64,000 bases of DNA, taken from assembly GCA_016715625.1 (NCBI GenBank), contig JADJZU010000014.1:1-64000 (forward strand), given 5' to 3'. Both the position numbers and the translations under genes were made by a program. Of this stretch, positions 25,066-34,336 are shown piece after piece; within the stretch, counting starts at the first letter, position 1, and the number at the start of each line of letters is the position of its first letter. The notes beneath the pieces are model-generated. The model saw nothing but the letters and a program-made list of their open reading frames with translations, did no database searches and was not told the origin of the DNA. This DNA comes from Bacteroidota bacterium. GTDB lineage: Bacteria; Bacteroidota; Bacteroidia; Chitinophagales; LD1.

Positions 25066-26321
25066 CTAGATTCCCAGCTCAATCTGAAATCGCCAACCTA
25101 GATTATTGTGGTGGTTTTCATGCTTAATCATATCATACTGTCGCTGATAGGTGAGGTCGGTTTGCAGTTTCAGTTTGTGTTTCATAAAATATTTGGACAG
25201 GCAGATAGCATATTCCGACTTCATTTTCTCTTTATCCTGTATTTGCGCATTGGGGATTAGAAGGGAATGTCGGGCAGCCAGTTCAAACATCTGCTTAAAA
25301 CAGTAGCTAATCTGTGAATTAACCCCCATACCGGCATACACATACCGCATCGAAGAACTGTCGGTATTGTAGGTTTTAGCCTGATTTGTATTACGATATA
25401 GAAACTCACTTGTAAGTGCAAATCCTTTGTATTTAAAAACCAGGTCGCCCATAGCCGAAAATAAATCGCGGGGTTCATACAAATAAGTGCCTAACTGACC
25501 TCCGGTTCGCTGTGCCTGATGGTTGAAGTGAACCACACCGCCAAAATTTAACTTCGGTTTTGGTTCGTGCATTAAATCCCCTTCAAAATAGTCGCCATCG
25601 TTGGTGAATTTGCCGAGTGGCAAAAACTCAATGCGGGCGGTGTAGGCCAATCCCTTATCGCTTTTGATAATATTTCTGCCTCTCCGCTGCTCAGTGCGGT
25701 TTTAATGATGAAGTGAAAGTCATTAATATGGTTAGTATAGTTGACGAACACCCCAAAATCACGGTCGATAGTTAAAGCGTTATTGACAATAGAACGGTCG
25801 GCAAATTGTAGTTCGCCCGAGGAATTGACCCGCTGTCTGTTACCGGGCAATTTTCCCTGCCCCATAGAAAAAGTAAGACCTTGTGGTATCGTGTAACTAA
25901 TCATTGCATCGCGTAAAACATTAGGCACTTGACTCACGTCCCAGTCCATATCTGCCCTTGAAAACGACAATTGTATGTTATAAGTAAGCCTTGGGGTATA
26001 TATAAATCCGCCAATGCGCATTCTTATTCTTCTTACTCTGAAGTCGAATTCTTCAGGCGTAAATTCTTCATCGCTTCTGCTTACATAGCCTACCCGGCTT
26101 TGTATACGGAAACGGAAATTGAGCGAGAATAAACTGTCGGGAGTAGTTACCCCAATTCCATTTTTAAAACTGAGCCACGGAGGTAAAACGATTTTCTTGG
26201 TAGCCGGAGGTATGCTGTCGGCCAGAGGCACACCGGCAGTAGATAGTACAGGAGAAAAGTAAAGAAGTGCTATTAAAGTAGTCAGCGAAAATTTAAATCT
26301 CAAAGAGGAGATATGATTCAT
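25066..26321 (-). CDS. Phosphate-selective porin O/P family protein (one frameshift as sequenced)
   Basis: Outer-membrane beta-barrel. The signal peptide spans about residues 1-30. The body shows alternating beta strands with FRIQSRVGYVSRSDEEF, FDFRVRRIRMRIGGFIYTP, SFSRADMDWDV, GQGKLPGNRQRVNSSGEL and FADRSIVNNALTIDRDFG, the typical OprP/OprO-like pattern. The frame is lost at the CC at 25679-25680; restoring one base continues as AYTARIEFLPLGKFTNDGDY to the last strand FQIELGI. Combined length is about 418 residues. It is divergent from the PhoU-like/PiT/histidine-kinase genes, so it likely supplies phosphate to the PiT system. Confidence 0.85.
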
Positions 26322-26386
26322 GATTTGTAGTTTAATTTATAGTTACAAAAAGATGAATCAAATATTATATAAAAATTACATATATG

Positions 26387-26403
26387 TTATCTTAATGTTA
26401 ACC
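26387..26403. promoter_or_regulatory. Candidate Pho-box direct repeat, porin side
   Basis: TTATCT and TTAACC are spaced exactly 11 bp start to start, the spacing used by OmpR/PhoB-type activators. The pair covers the -33 position relative to a -7-like TAATATTTG on the minus strand (26367-26359), upstream of the porin gene. Confidence 0.35.
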
Positions 26404-26527
26404 ATATAGAGTATTGTTATTGCCATGATGGTGATTATAAATATTAAATTATTACTGATTTATTGTCAATGATTTATATTTAAAATGTTACTAAATGGGT
26501 ATCTGACAAATAGGTTAAATGCAAAAC

Positions 26528-26561
26528 TTAATCTTCTCTTAACATAGCGCGAATAGATTTG
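26528..26561 (+). promoter_or_regulatory. Candidate Pho-box and promoter of the PhoU-like/PiT operon
   Basis: TTAATC (26528) and TTAACA (26539) are 11 bp apart, and TAGATTTG (26554-26561) is a perfect TAnnTTTG -7 element. The first repeat begins exactly 26 bp before the -7, i.e. at the -33 position, as expected for a PhoB-type activator that replaces a weak -33. The PhoU-like ATG follows at 26583. This also rules out the earlier in-frame start at 26559. Confidence 0.45.
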
Positions 26562-26582
26562 CTCCATCAAAAATATATCACT

Positions 26583-27230
26583 ATGAAACTTCAAAGTATT
26601 CTCAGTTTTTTTGTTCCCAAAGACAATGTGTTTCTTGACCTTTTTGCCCAGTCAACGGCCAATTTGGTAGCTACGGCCAGCGTGTTTAATGAGATGATTA
26701 ACCATACCGATGTGTCTTTACGCTCCGATTACACTAAGCGTCTGAAGGATTTGGAACATGCCGGTGATGAGATTACACATAGAATCTTTACCGAACTGAG
26801 CAGTAATTTTATTACCCCCTTCGATAGGGAAGACATACATTACCTGGCCACCTCCCTGGACGATATTGTTGATTTTATATATGGTTCTGCTACCCGCCTA
26901 AACCTTTATCAGATGGGCGAGTGTAGTTCAGCGATGAAAAAACTGGCTGAAATAATTGAGAAACAGGCAAAAGAGATTGATGTAGCTGTAGTGAATATGA
27001 AAAGTATGAGCAACGTAATACGTATTCGCGAGGCACTGGTAAGAATCAACAGTCTCGAAAACAATGCAGACGATGTATTTGATGAAGCACTGGCCAATTT
27101 GTTTGTATTGGAAACGGATGCTGTAAAGATTATTAAGGTGAAAGAAATTTTAGCCAACATGGAAACCGCAACAGATAAGTGCGAGGATGTGGCTAACGTG
27201 ATTGAAACAATTATCATCAAACAGTCTTAA
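26583..27230 (+). CDS. PhoU-like DUF47 protein (PiT accessory)
   Basis: A 215-residue helical protein of the DUF47/TIGR00153 family, related to PhoU and nearly always beside PiT transporters. Seen are MKLQSILSFFVPKDNVFLDL, DLEHAGDEITHRIF (the E-x-x-x-D metal-binding type motif), TPFDREDIHYLATSLDDIVDF and a second repeat with ATDKCEDVANVIETI. It likely regulates or supports the PiT protein encoded 24 bp downstream. Confidence 0.92.
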   Translation: MKLQSILSFFVPKDNVFLDLFAQSTANLVATASVFNEMINHTDVSLRSDYTKRLKDLEHAGDEITHRIFTELSSNFITPFDREDIHYLATSLDDIVDFIYGSATRLNLYQMGECSSAMKKLAEIIEKQAKEIDVAVVNMKSMSNVIRIREALVRINSLENNADDVFDEALANLFVLETDAVKIIKVKEILANMETATDKCEDVANVIETIIIKQS

Positions 27231-27254
27231 AAAAGAACTGAGAAACGTAATCTT

Positions 27255-28523
27255 ATGGAGTTACTCCTGATCATTATCATTCTCGCATTAGCTTTTGATT
27301 TTATCAACGGCTTTCACGATGCTGCCAATTCAATAGCTACAGTAGTTTCCACCAAAGTGCTTACCCCTTTTCAAGCTGTTTTGTGGGCCGCGCTTTTCAA
27401 TTTTGCAGCATTCTTCATTTTTAAGGACCACGGAGTTGCTAATACAATAGCCAAAACCGTAAAAGGAGATTTCATCACACTCCAGGTCATTTCTTCCGGA
27501 TTGGTGGCAGCTATTATTTGGAATTTGCTGACCTGGTGGTATGGAATTCCATCTTCCTCTTCTCATACTCTGATTGGCGGATTTGCAGGAGCAGCTATTG
27601 CACATGGAATAGCACTAGCATCCCCCTTGTATGATGCAGGTTCGGGTATCAGCTATTTCTCGTTTGTCATCAACGAAGGATTAAATACGGTAAACTCAGA
27701 GCCGGTGATAAAAACAGCCAGTTTTATCATTTTAGCACCGCTGGTAGGCATGGTGGTTGCTTTTATTATATCTATTTGGTTTCTGCACTCCTTTAAGAAA
27801 AGTATTTTCCCAAAGCTTTTTTCTGTTTTCGTCTTGTGTTTGGTAGCATATATGTTGTATGTAAATCTGGAAACGGATCCGGAGAAATTAAAGTCTCACT
27901 TTGACCTTTACATTTTCAAGCTGGTCTTCTTTGCTAAAAATTTCAAATGGATTCTGATAGCGCTAATCTTGGGTTCTATGGCCATTTTTGCTCTCTTCCT
28001 CAGCTCCTTGAGTTTTGGGAAAAGCACGATTTGGTTTAGAAGAATGCAACTGGTAAGTTCCGCGGCATTTAGCATAGGTCATGGTGGCAACGATGCGCAA
28101 AAAGTGATGGGTATTATTACTGCTGCCTTAATAGCCAGCGGTAAAATTGCATCCTTTGATGATATGCCCAATTGGGTGCCACTGGCTTGTTACACAGCTA
28201 TTGCAGCCGGCACCATGAGTGGAGGTTGGAAAATTGTGAAAACGATGGGCACCAAGATTACTAAGGTAACTCCATTTGAGGGCGTGGCAGCGGAAACAGC
28301 CGGTGCAGTCACTTTGTTTTTTGCTGAAAATCTAAAGATTCCGGTAAGCACCACACACACTATCACAGGGGCTATTATGGGCGTTGGTGCTACTAAGCGT
28401 TTGTCAGCCGTAAGATGGGGTGTTACACTAAACCTTTTGTGGGCGTGGATATTGACCATTCCTGTTTCAGCAGCAATGGGAGCCATTCTCTATGAGGTAT
28501 TCAATATACTGGGAATCAGGTAA
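27255..28523 (+). CDS. pit: PiT-family inorganic phosphate transporter
   Basis: A 422-residue low-affinity phosphate/cation symporter. The two family signatures are present: near the N-terminus FDFINGFHDAANSIATVVST, and in the second half SIGHGGNDAQKVMGII. SSSHTLIGGFAGAAI and TTHTITGAIMGVGATKRL are the paired inverted repeats. About ten membrane helices are visible. It follows the DUF47 gene by 24 bp and precedes the histidine kinase by 21 bp, so the three form one operon opposite the phosphate porin. Confidence 0.95.
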   Translation: MELLLIIIILALAFDFINGFHDAANSIATVVSTKVLTPFQAVLWAALFNFAAFFIFKDHGVANTIAKTVKGDFITLQVISSGLVAAIIWNLLTWWYGIPSSSSHTLIGGFAGAAIAHGIALASPLYDAGSGISYFSFVINEGLNTVNSEPVIKTASFIILAPLVGMVVAFIISIWFLHSFKKSIFPKLFSVFVLCLVAYMLYVNLETDPEKLKSHFDLYIFKLVFFAKNFKWILIALILGSMAIFALFLSSLSFGKSTIWFRRMQLVSSAAFSIGHGGNDAQKVMGIITAALIASGKIASFDDMPNWVPLACYTAIAAGTMSGGWKIVKTMGTKITKVTPFEGVAAETAGAVTLFFAENLKIPVSTTHTITGAIMGVGATKRLSAVRWGVTLNLLWAWILTIPVSAAMGAILYEVFNILGIR

Positions 28524-28544
28524 AATTCCTGCTTACTTTATCCT

Positions 28545-29579
28545 GTGAAAAATCCAAAGCCGGCAACCATTACCTTTTTTTTGGCGATAGTGATTTCTAT
28601 TGCAGCTGCCATGACTCACTTCTTTTTGGAGCGGCATGGACAACACGCCCTATTTCTTTTTGTCCTTATTTTTCTGCTATCCTACTTCTTTATTTATAAT
28701 TCACTTCAAATTTTCATTTACCGAAAGATAAAACTCATTTATAAGAGCATTCACAACTTAAAATTGGGTCGCGATACAGGATTTAGCGAACACTTAGGTG
28801 ACGATCCGGTAGCCGATGTAGAAAATGAGGTGGCAGACTGGGGAGTGATGAAGAAGCGGGAAATTGATGAACTAAGGCGAATGGAGCAATTTAGAAAGGA
28901 GTTTCTTGCAAACGTATCACATGAGCTGAAAACGCCCCTGTTTAGTTTGCAGGGTTATGTGAGTACGTTGCTCGATGGCGCTCTGGAAGATCCGAATGTG
29001 AATAGGGTTTTTTTGGAGAAGAGTGCGAAGAACTTGGATAGGCTATGCACATTGGTGGAAGACCTCAACGAAATTTCACAGCTGGAGCGGGGGGATATTG
29101 CACTAGCACTAGAAACTTTTGACATCAATAAACTGGTGAGAGAAGTTTTTGAAGGCGCAGAAGTGAAGGCCAATAACCGCAATATTACGCTCTCCATCAA
29201 AAAGGGCACCGATACGGCCTTTAATGTATTGGCAGACCGAGAGAGAATACGGCAAGTGCTTACCAACCTGATAGTAAATTCCATTAAGTACGGAAAAGAA
29301 AGCGGTGAAACCACCGTTGGTTTTTATGATATGGACGAAAATATTTTGATAGAAATTTCGGATAATGGAATAGGGATAGAAGAAGAGCACCTGCCTCGCC
29401 TATTCGAACGTTTTTACAGAATAGATAAAAGTCGCTCGCGCGATGTAGGAGGCACCGGACTGGGTTTGGCTATTGTAAAACATATTATTGAAGCGCATAA
29501 GCAAACCATTAATGTGCGCAGCACACCCGGCATTGGCTCTACGTTTGGTTTTACATTGCTCAAATCGAAAGATAGATAA
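28545..29579 (+). CDS. Sensor histidine kinase, PhoR-like
   Basis: A 344-residue membrane kinase with GTG start. Two N-terminal helices (ITFFLAIVISIAAAMTHFF; LFLFVLIFLLSYFFI) are separated by only a few residues, so there is almost no periplasmic sensor. The HisKA box is FLANVSHELKTPLFSLQGYV. The catalytic domain has N box LTNLIVNSIKYG, G1 ISDNGIGIEEEHLP, F box LFERFYRIDKSRSR and G2 GGTGLGLAIVKHII. This architecture fits PhoR of the phosphate response. No response-regulator gene is adjacent. It is the last gene of the phosphate operon. Confidence 0.85.
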   Translation: MKNPKPATITFFLAIVISIAAAMTHFFLERHGQHALFLFVLIFLLSYFFIYNSLQIFIYRKIKLIYKSIHNLKLGRDTGFSEHLGDDPVADVENEVADWGVMKKREIDELRRMEQFRKEFLANVSHELKTPLFSLQGYVSTLLDGALEDPNVNRVFLEKSAKNLDRLCTLVEDLNEISQLERGDIALALETFDINKLVREVFEGAEVKANNRNITLSIKKGTDTAFNVLADRERIRQVLTNLIVNSIKYGKESGETTVGFYDMDENILIEISDNGIGIEEEHLPRLFERFYRIDKSRSRDVGGTGLGLAIVKHIIEAHKQTINVRSTPGIGSTFGFTLLKSKDR

Positions 29580-29609
29580 CCGAACGTTTCCACTTCTGAT
29601 TCCGGAAAT

Positions 29610-29617
29610 TATATTTG
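29610..29617 (+). promoter_or_regulatory. Candidate -7 promoter element for tRNA-Leu
   Basis: TATATTTG, a perfect TAnnTTTG match, 33 bp before the tRNA 5' end. TTTC at 29587-29590 could be a weak -33. Confidence 0.5.
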
Positions 29618-29649
29618 CGCTCTCTCAAAGCCTGCTGAATGGCAGACCA

Positions 29650-29733
29650 GCCCGGATGGCGAAACTGGTAGACGCACTACTTTGAGGTGGTAGCGCCCGA
29701 AAGGGTGTGGGAGTTCGAATCTCCCTTCGGGCA
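29650..29733 (+). tRNA. tRNA-Leu (GAG)
   Basis: Cloverleaf folds by eye: acceptor GCCCGGA / TTCGGGC (one G-U pair), D arm GGCGAAACTGGTAGACGC, anticodon stem CTACT / GGTAG with loop TTGAGGT giving anticodon GAG, a long class II variable arm (CGCCCGAAAGGGTGT) as expected for leucine, and T arm GGGAG-TTCGAAT-CTCCC. The discriminator is A; CCA is not encoded. A terminator follows 10 bp later. Confidence 0.95.
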
Positions 29734-29742
29734 CAAAATTTT

Positions 29743-29769
29743 CCCAACTCTCAGGTTGGGATTTTTTTT
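29743..29769 (+). terminator. Intrinsic terminator after tRNA-Leu
   Basis: Stem CCCAAC / GTTGGG with loop TCTCAG, followed by A and T8. Confidence 0.8.
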
Positions 29770-29823
29770 GCCCATAAAAGAATACTCATCAAAAATTAAC
29801 TTAGCTATCCAAAATTGACTCTT

Positions 29824-30678
29824 ATGCTTCTATCTCGATTCTCTTTTCTTTTCCTATTCATGTTGGTTGCTTTATCTTCTTGCCGTAAGCAAGCTTTTGA
29901 AAGTTTTCAAAGTGCCGAGGACCATGCGCAAATGGAAACAGAGTTTGCACAAGTTTATGAGTCGGTAGCAGATTTTGTGGCGAATGATGCCAAAACATCC
30001 AAAACAGAAGACTACATGCTCCCAAGCGGTGCGGTGATCTCTTTCACCGACTCCGTCTTTTCAGATGGCGATGGAATTGATTTTGAAATTGATTACGGCC
30101 CCTTGGGCACAGCCACTCCCAAAGGCAGACTTTGCAAAGATGGCAGATACAGAGCCGGAAAAATTCATGTTGGAATGAACAAACGATGGAGCGAAATTCC
30201 TTGCCTGGTTACCGTAGCCATCACCTCCTCCGATGAGTATTATGTAGGTAACGGTAGTAATATGAATAAGATTACCGGAACCAAGATAATTTCCAGAGTA
30301 AGTAACGACACGTATGAAGTGGAAGTGGCCAATGCAACGCTGCAACGCACCAACGGCTCTGTAGCCTGGAATTCGGAAAGGACAGTAATGAAGACCTTTG
30401 ATAGTGGTGCTGGTTGGCTCAACGATGAATTCAGCGTAACCGGCAGCGCGCAGGGTATAAATGCAAATGGCGATGCTTTTACAGTTCAGATTACGACTCC
30501 ACTCAAGAAAAAACTTTCCATAGGGTGTATGTCAACTTTTATTGCAGGGGAGTTAATGGTGACTAATTCAAATGGCAGGGAGTTGCAAATAGATTACGAT
30601 AGTTTCGGTAATGAGACCTGCGACAAAACCATTACTGTTATTTATAATGGCAAAAGCAGAAATATTACTCTTTGGTAG
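29824..30678 (+). CDS. Hypothetical lipoprotein
   Basis: Unrecognised 284-residue protein. The first 20 residues are a lipoprotein signal with lipobox LSSC. The N-terminal mature part is helical and charged (FQSAEDHAQMETEFAQVYE). The rest is predicted beta-rich with EIDYGPLGTATPKGRLCKDG and VEVANATLQRTNGSVAW, and ends KTITVIYNGKSRNITLW. Similar-looking lipoproteins with a GPLGT...CKDGR...G core occur widely in Bacteroidota without known function. I use ATG 29824; a TTG nine bases earlier is in frame. It stands alone after the tRNA terminator. Confidence 0.7.
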   Translation: MLLSRFSFLFLFMLVALSSCRKQAFESFQSAEDHAQMETEFAQVYESVADFVANDAKTSKTEDYMLPSGAVISFTDSVFSDGDGIDFEIDYGPLGTATPKGRLCKDGRYRAGKIHVGMNKRWSEIPCLVTVAITSSDEYYVGNGSNMNKITGTKIISRVSNDTYEVEVANATLQRTNGSVAWNSERTVMKTFDSGAGWLNDEFSVTGSAQGINANGDAFTVQITTPLKKKLSIGCMSTFIAGELMVTNSNGRELQIDYDSFGNETCDKTITVIYNGKSRNITLW

Positions 30679-30774
30679 CAGATAAGCGCACTTGGATGGG
30701 GATTTTCGCAGTTTTAAGATTTTTCCTCCTCCGGAGTTAATTTTATACAGCTTAATTCGGTAAAAATTTCACAC

Positions 30775-31596
30775 ATGGATTATTCAGTTTTCGTAGTCAA
30801 GTATTTTAGAACATTCGGAATGCTTTCTCTTCGTTATCTTGTTTTTGCAGGATTTTTGTATATGGTATTCTATGTGTGGAAGAGGCGTGATTTTGTGAAG
30901 TATAAGATTCAGCAGAAGTTTCCTGATAATCCACACATCCTTCGCGAGATCAAATACTCTTTTTTATCACTTTCTGTTTTCTCCTTTGTGAGTCTTGTTC
31001 TCTTTACCTTCAGAAGGATGGGTTATACCAAAGTTTACACTGATTTCAATGACCACAGTGTTGCCTACTTTATATTCTCTGTCGTTGCTTTTATTCTCAT
31101 ACATGACACCTATTTTTATTTTGCCCACCGGTTCATGCATTGGAGGAAAATATACCCTTATGTGCACCGAATTCATCACATGAGCACTAACCCTACTCCT
31201 TGGGCAGCATTCGCCTTTCACCCATTGGAGGCTTTGATGGAGGTGGCTATAGTGCCTATTCTGGTTTTTTTAATGCCACTGCATCCGTATGCAATTTTGC
31301 TTTGGGTGTTATATCAAACAGGCATGAATGTTTTGGGCCATCTCGGGTTCGAACTTTTTAAGTCAGGATTCACCACCGGGACTATCTCTAAATGGCACAA
31401 TACATCCACCCATCATAACATGCACCATAAGTTGGTAAACTGCAATTATGGTTTGTATTTCAATTTCTGGGATAGAGTCTTAGGCACCAACCATAAAGAT
31501 TACGAACGGGAGTTTGAACAGGTTAAACATCGCGCCAAGCAAGCGGAAAAGGAATTGGAGACCATAGGTCAAACCACAGAACTTGCCAACGGTTAG
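30775..31596 (+). CDS. Fatty-acid hydroxylase / sterol-desaturase superfamily membrane enzyme
   Basis: A 273-residue di-iron membrane enzyme. The histidine boxes are HDTYFYFAHRFMH, HRIHHMS and HNTSTHHNMHH, with HLGFE between, the eight-histidine pattern of the superfamily. There are about four or five helices. Members hydroxylate or desaturate lipids such as fatty acids, sterols and carotenoids; the substrate here is not known. It lies alone with spacers on each side. A sphingolipid, fatty-acid or carotenoid hydroxylase are alternatives; sterol chemistry is not implied by the name. Confidence 0.88.
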   Translation: MDYSVFVVKYFRTFGMLSLRYLVFAGFLYMVFYVWKRRDFVKYKIQQKFPDNPHILREIKYSFLSLSVFSFVSLVLFTFRRMGYTKVYTDFNDHSVAYFIFSVVAFILIHDTYFYFAHRFMHWRKIYPYVHRIHHMSTNPTPWAAFAFHPLEALMEVAIVPILVFLMPLHPYAILLWVLYQTGMNVLGHLGFELFKSGFTTGTISKWHNTSTHHNMHHKLVNCNYGLYFNFWDRVLGTNHKDYEREFEQVKHRAKQAEKELETIGQTTELANG

Positions 31597-31702
31597 CAAA
31601 CAAAGTTGCCGGTTGGCTGTTTAAATTTTGATAACTCTTTAGGGCGAACTTCCTGTTGTCAAATATTTAGCATTATTGTTCGTCCAAAACTAAAACAGTC
31701 TT

Positions 31703-32914
31703 TTGAGTATTTCTCTTACTTGTCCGCTTACCGTGGAGTCAGAAAGCGTGAAACAGTTTTCTGTTCAAATTCATGACACGATTGCTGCAGTGGATGCTTT
31801 CCATTGGAATAAATTTATTCCACAATCGAATCTTCTGATGCAGGCCGATTACCTCAGCATGCTTGAGGAGACCCAGCAAGGCAACATGCGATTTAAGTAT
31901 GCACTGGTGAAGCGAGATAATTTATCGGTGGGAGTCATTTATTTCCAAATTGTAAAATTTGAAGCGGCTCAATTGATAAATTATTTTCCGGAGGGAAATT
32001 CCTTCACATTATCGAGCCTTCGGAAAATGAGTAGTGGCATCTTGTCGGCCATCAATGCCACGTTGCTGGTAAGTGGTAATACTTTTATGACCGGAGAGAA
32101 TGGCTTTTATTTTAAGCAGGATATAGATCACATTACCCGCGGTAAAATACTTCGAAAAACCATTCGTGAAATTTGCGCTTTGGATAGCACTATCTCTGCG
32201 GTGTTGTTATCTGATTTGTATATGCCTAAAACCGATTTTGATTCGGGGTTTCTGGAACAGGGCTTCAGAGAGATTACCGTAGAAAGCGACATGAGTATAG
32301 TTATAAAACCCGAATGGAAATCTTTTAATGATTACTTGCAATCGCTTTCATCCAAATATCGCGTTCGGGCAAAAAAGGTATACAGTCTTTGTAATGAAAA
32401 CCATGTTCGCACCCTCGATATGACTTTGTCTGATATCGAACTGCATCAGGATAGAATTTTTGATTTGTATGGTAAGGTCATGAAAAAAGCTGACTTTAAA
32501 CTATCAGGACTTACGTTAGACTATTTTCGGAAGCAGAAAGCATTAATGCCGGATGCTTACAAGTTGTTTGCTTATTTTAAAGACGATGTGATGATTGGTT
32601 TTATATCGGCATTTGTATTGGGTAAGCGCATGGAGGTTCATTATGTGGGCATGGACCACGACATTTGCAAGCCCATTCATCTGTATCAGCACATGATGTA
32701 TGATATGATTGCACTAGGGATTAGTGCTGGCGTTGATAAACTTCATTTTGGAAGAACCGCACCGGAAATTAAAAGCACGATCGGTGCTGTGCCATCCCCT
32801 ATGTATGGCTATTTAAAACATTTGAATCCTATGGTGAATTTAATGTTGGTGAAACCCTACACCGCTAACTTAAAGCCCAAACAATACACTTTTCGCAACC
32901 CGTTCAAGGATTAA
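31703..32914 (+). CDS. FemAB/GNAT-like acyltransferase family protein
   Basis: A protein of about 390-400 residues with the double-GNAT layout of the FemAB-like/peptidogalycan group. The second GNAT half includes SSKYRVRAKKVYSLC, YKLFAYFKDDVMIGFISAFV, VHYVGMDH, LYQHMMYDMIALGI and KLHFGRTAPEIKSTIG. The exact acyl donor and acceptor are unknown. The start is uncertain: the longest frame begins with TTG at 31703 and GTG at 31748 (MKQFSVQIHDTIAAVD) is a reasonable alternative. Its last 4 bp overlap the convergent DUF5723 gene. Confidence 0.65.
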   Translation: MSISLTCPLTVESESVKQFSVQIHDTIAAVDAFHWNKFIPQSNLLMQADYLSMLEETQQGNMRFKYALVKRDNLSVGVIYFQIVKFEAAQLINYFPEGNSFTLSSLRKMSSGILSAINATLLVSGNTFMTGENGFYFKQDIDHITRGKILRKTIREICALDSTISAVLLSDLYMPKTDFDSGFLEQGFREITVESDMSIVIKPEWKSFNDYLQSLSSKYRVRAKKVYSLCNENHVRTLDMTLSDIELHQDRIFDLYGKVMKKADFKLSGLTLDYFRKQKALMPDAYKLFAYFKDDVMIGFISAFVLGKRMEVHYVGMDHDICKPIHLYQHMMYDMIALGISAGVDKLHFGRTAPEIKSTIGAVPSPMYGYLKHLNPMVNLMLVKPYTANLKPKQYTFRNPFKD

Positions 32915-34236
32915 AACGAAGACGCCAAACGCAGGTAAACGGAAGTGCCCGGCAGGTGTGAAGGTGCCACTAAGCCAAGTAGATTACTCGTACCTACTGT
33001 GAAATCGAAATATTTCCAACTCTTGGAAAAATCAACACCTAAATTGAATAAACTGTATCCCCCTGCCCCTACGCTTGTGCTGAAAACCATGTCCGGTTTT
33101 ATAAAGTAGTTTAGTTTGGCGAAGCCGTATACATAATACTGCGGCAAATGACGGTATAGGAGTCCGGCTGATAGCACCAGCTTGTTTTGCATCAATGGTT
33201 TCGAAAACACAAGCTGAGCACTGAACGGCATTAAAACTGAAAACCGGTTTCCGCTTTTAGACGGTAAATTAGACCGCAGCGCACTATCTAAATTTAGAGT
33301 GTCAAATGTCTGAGCGCTGAAGTTAAGTAGATCGGGCAACACGATGCCTTGGAACTTAATGTTTTTAGCAGCAGAATAATTCACCGGTGTTTTGCGCGAT
33401 GAAAAACGTCCGAAATCCATTACATCCAGCGATACTCTCCATTTGTCATTGTTCTGAAAGGCGAGGTGAAAATCCGCCCCCAATCCCAACCCATTCAAAT
33501 CGGTGAACTTTGCTGCTCCTTCTTTCACCGTATTAAAAGTAAGATCATAATTCACCTCAATATATTCCCCATCAGGAGCGGTGTAAAGCGTTGTTTTTTT
33601 TGTTTTTGCTTCCTGAAAGTTGATGATTTGTAAAAGTGAGAGCGTAGCGCCAAACTCCATTTGATACTTGGCGTAAGTGAAAGTTTTGTTCAGCCCAATA
33701 CTGTATTGGTTGTATATGTTGTTAGTAAAGGCCAGATTACTGAAGTCAGCAGTTTTGTCTTCAAACATTGCATTACCATAAAAAACAGTTTGAAATGCAT
33801 CTTTCGGGGCTATCAGAAATCGGTATTGTCGGTGGTGATAGCCAAGAAAAATCTCTCCATCCCATTTCCGCAGGTATCGCCTGTAGCTGATACCGGTTTT
33901 CATGTAGTCTTCAAACTTAAGGTGGCTTTTAATTAATGAGTTGGTTCGATCTTTCAGTTCATTTTTTACCGGGCCCTTAAAAAGTAACTTGTAAGTAAGA
34001 TTTGCCGGAGCTGCATTTGAATTGAGCTGGTAATCAAAATCAACGGTGATTCTGTTATCGGCATCACTTCTTATTTTTTCGTTGAAATATGATGTAATTG
34101 AGGGGGAGCTATAGTTGTAATAGTTATTGCGTGGGTTGTACAGTTTCTCCAGTAAGGCATTATGCGTTGAATCCTGTGCGATAGCCGTAAACAAGCCGGC
34201 AAGCATCAGCATGAAGACAGTAATATATTTGTTCAT
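32911..34236 (-). CDS. DUF5723-family outer-membrane beta-barrel protein
   Basis: A 441-residue protein: signal peptide MNKYITVFMLMLAGLFTAIAQ, then repeated amphipathic strands such as FKGPVKNELKDRTNSLI, LGYHHRQYRFLIAPKDAFQ, GLGLGADFHLAFQNNDKWRV and the closing LPGTSVYLRLASSF. The sequence pattern fits the Bacteroidota-specific DUF5723 barrel family, function unknown. The upstream gene on the same strand (34337-36456) encodes a large lipoprotein; the two genes may act together at the outer membrane. Confidence 0.7.
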   Translation of the reverse strand: MNKYITVFMLMLAGLFTAIAQDSTHNALLEKLYNPRNNYYNYSSPSITSYFNEKIRSDADNRITVDFDYQLNSNAAPANLTYKLLFKGPVKNELKDRTNSLIKSHLKFEDYMKTGISYRRYLRKWDGEIFLGYHHRQYRFLIAPKDAFQTVFYGNAMFEDKTADFSNLAFTNNIYNQYSIGLNKTFTYAKYQMEFGATLSLLQIINFQEAKTKKTTLYTAPDGEYIEVNYDLTFNTVKEGAAKFTDLNGLGLGADFHLAFQNNDKWRVSLDVMDFGRFSSRKTPVNYSAAKNIKFQGIVLPDLLNFSAQTFDTLNLDSALRSNLPSKSGNRFSVLMPFSAQLVFSKPLMQNKLVLSAGLLYRHLPQYYVYGFAKLNYFIKPDMVFSTSVGAGGYSLFNLGVDFSKSWKYFDFTVGTSNLLGLVAPSHLPGTSVYLRLASSF

Positions 34237-34336
34237 GTATATCATTTTCTAAAACAGGGCTGCATAATAGAAATCATCCTTCAAAAAAAGGAACTCAAGG
34301 TTTAGCCTGTTGATGAACTGTTGGTTATTCTATGAA

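Noticed and set aside
31340..31360. GGTTCGAAC motif as a possible tRNA T-arm
   Set aside because: It lies inside the fatty-acid hydroxylase gene and no acceptor or anticodon stems can be formed around it.
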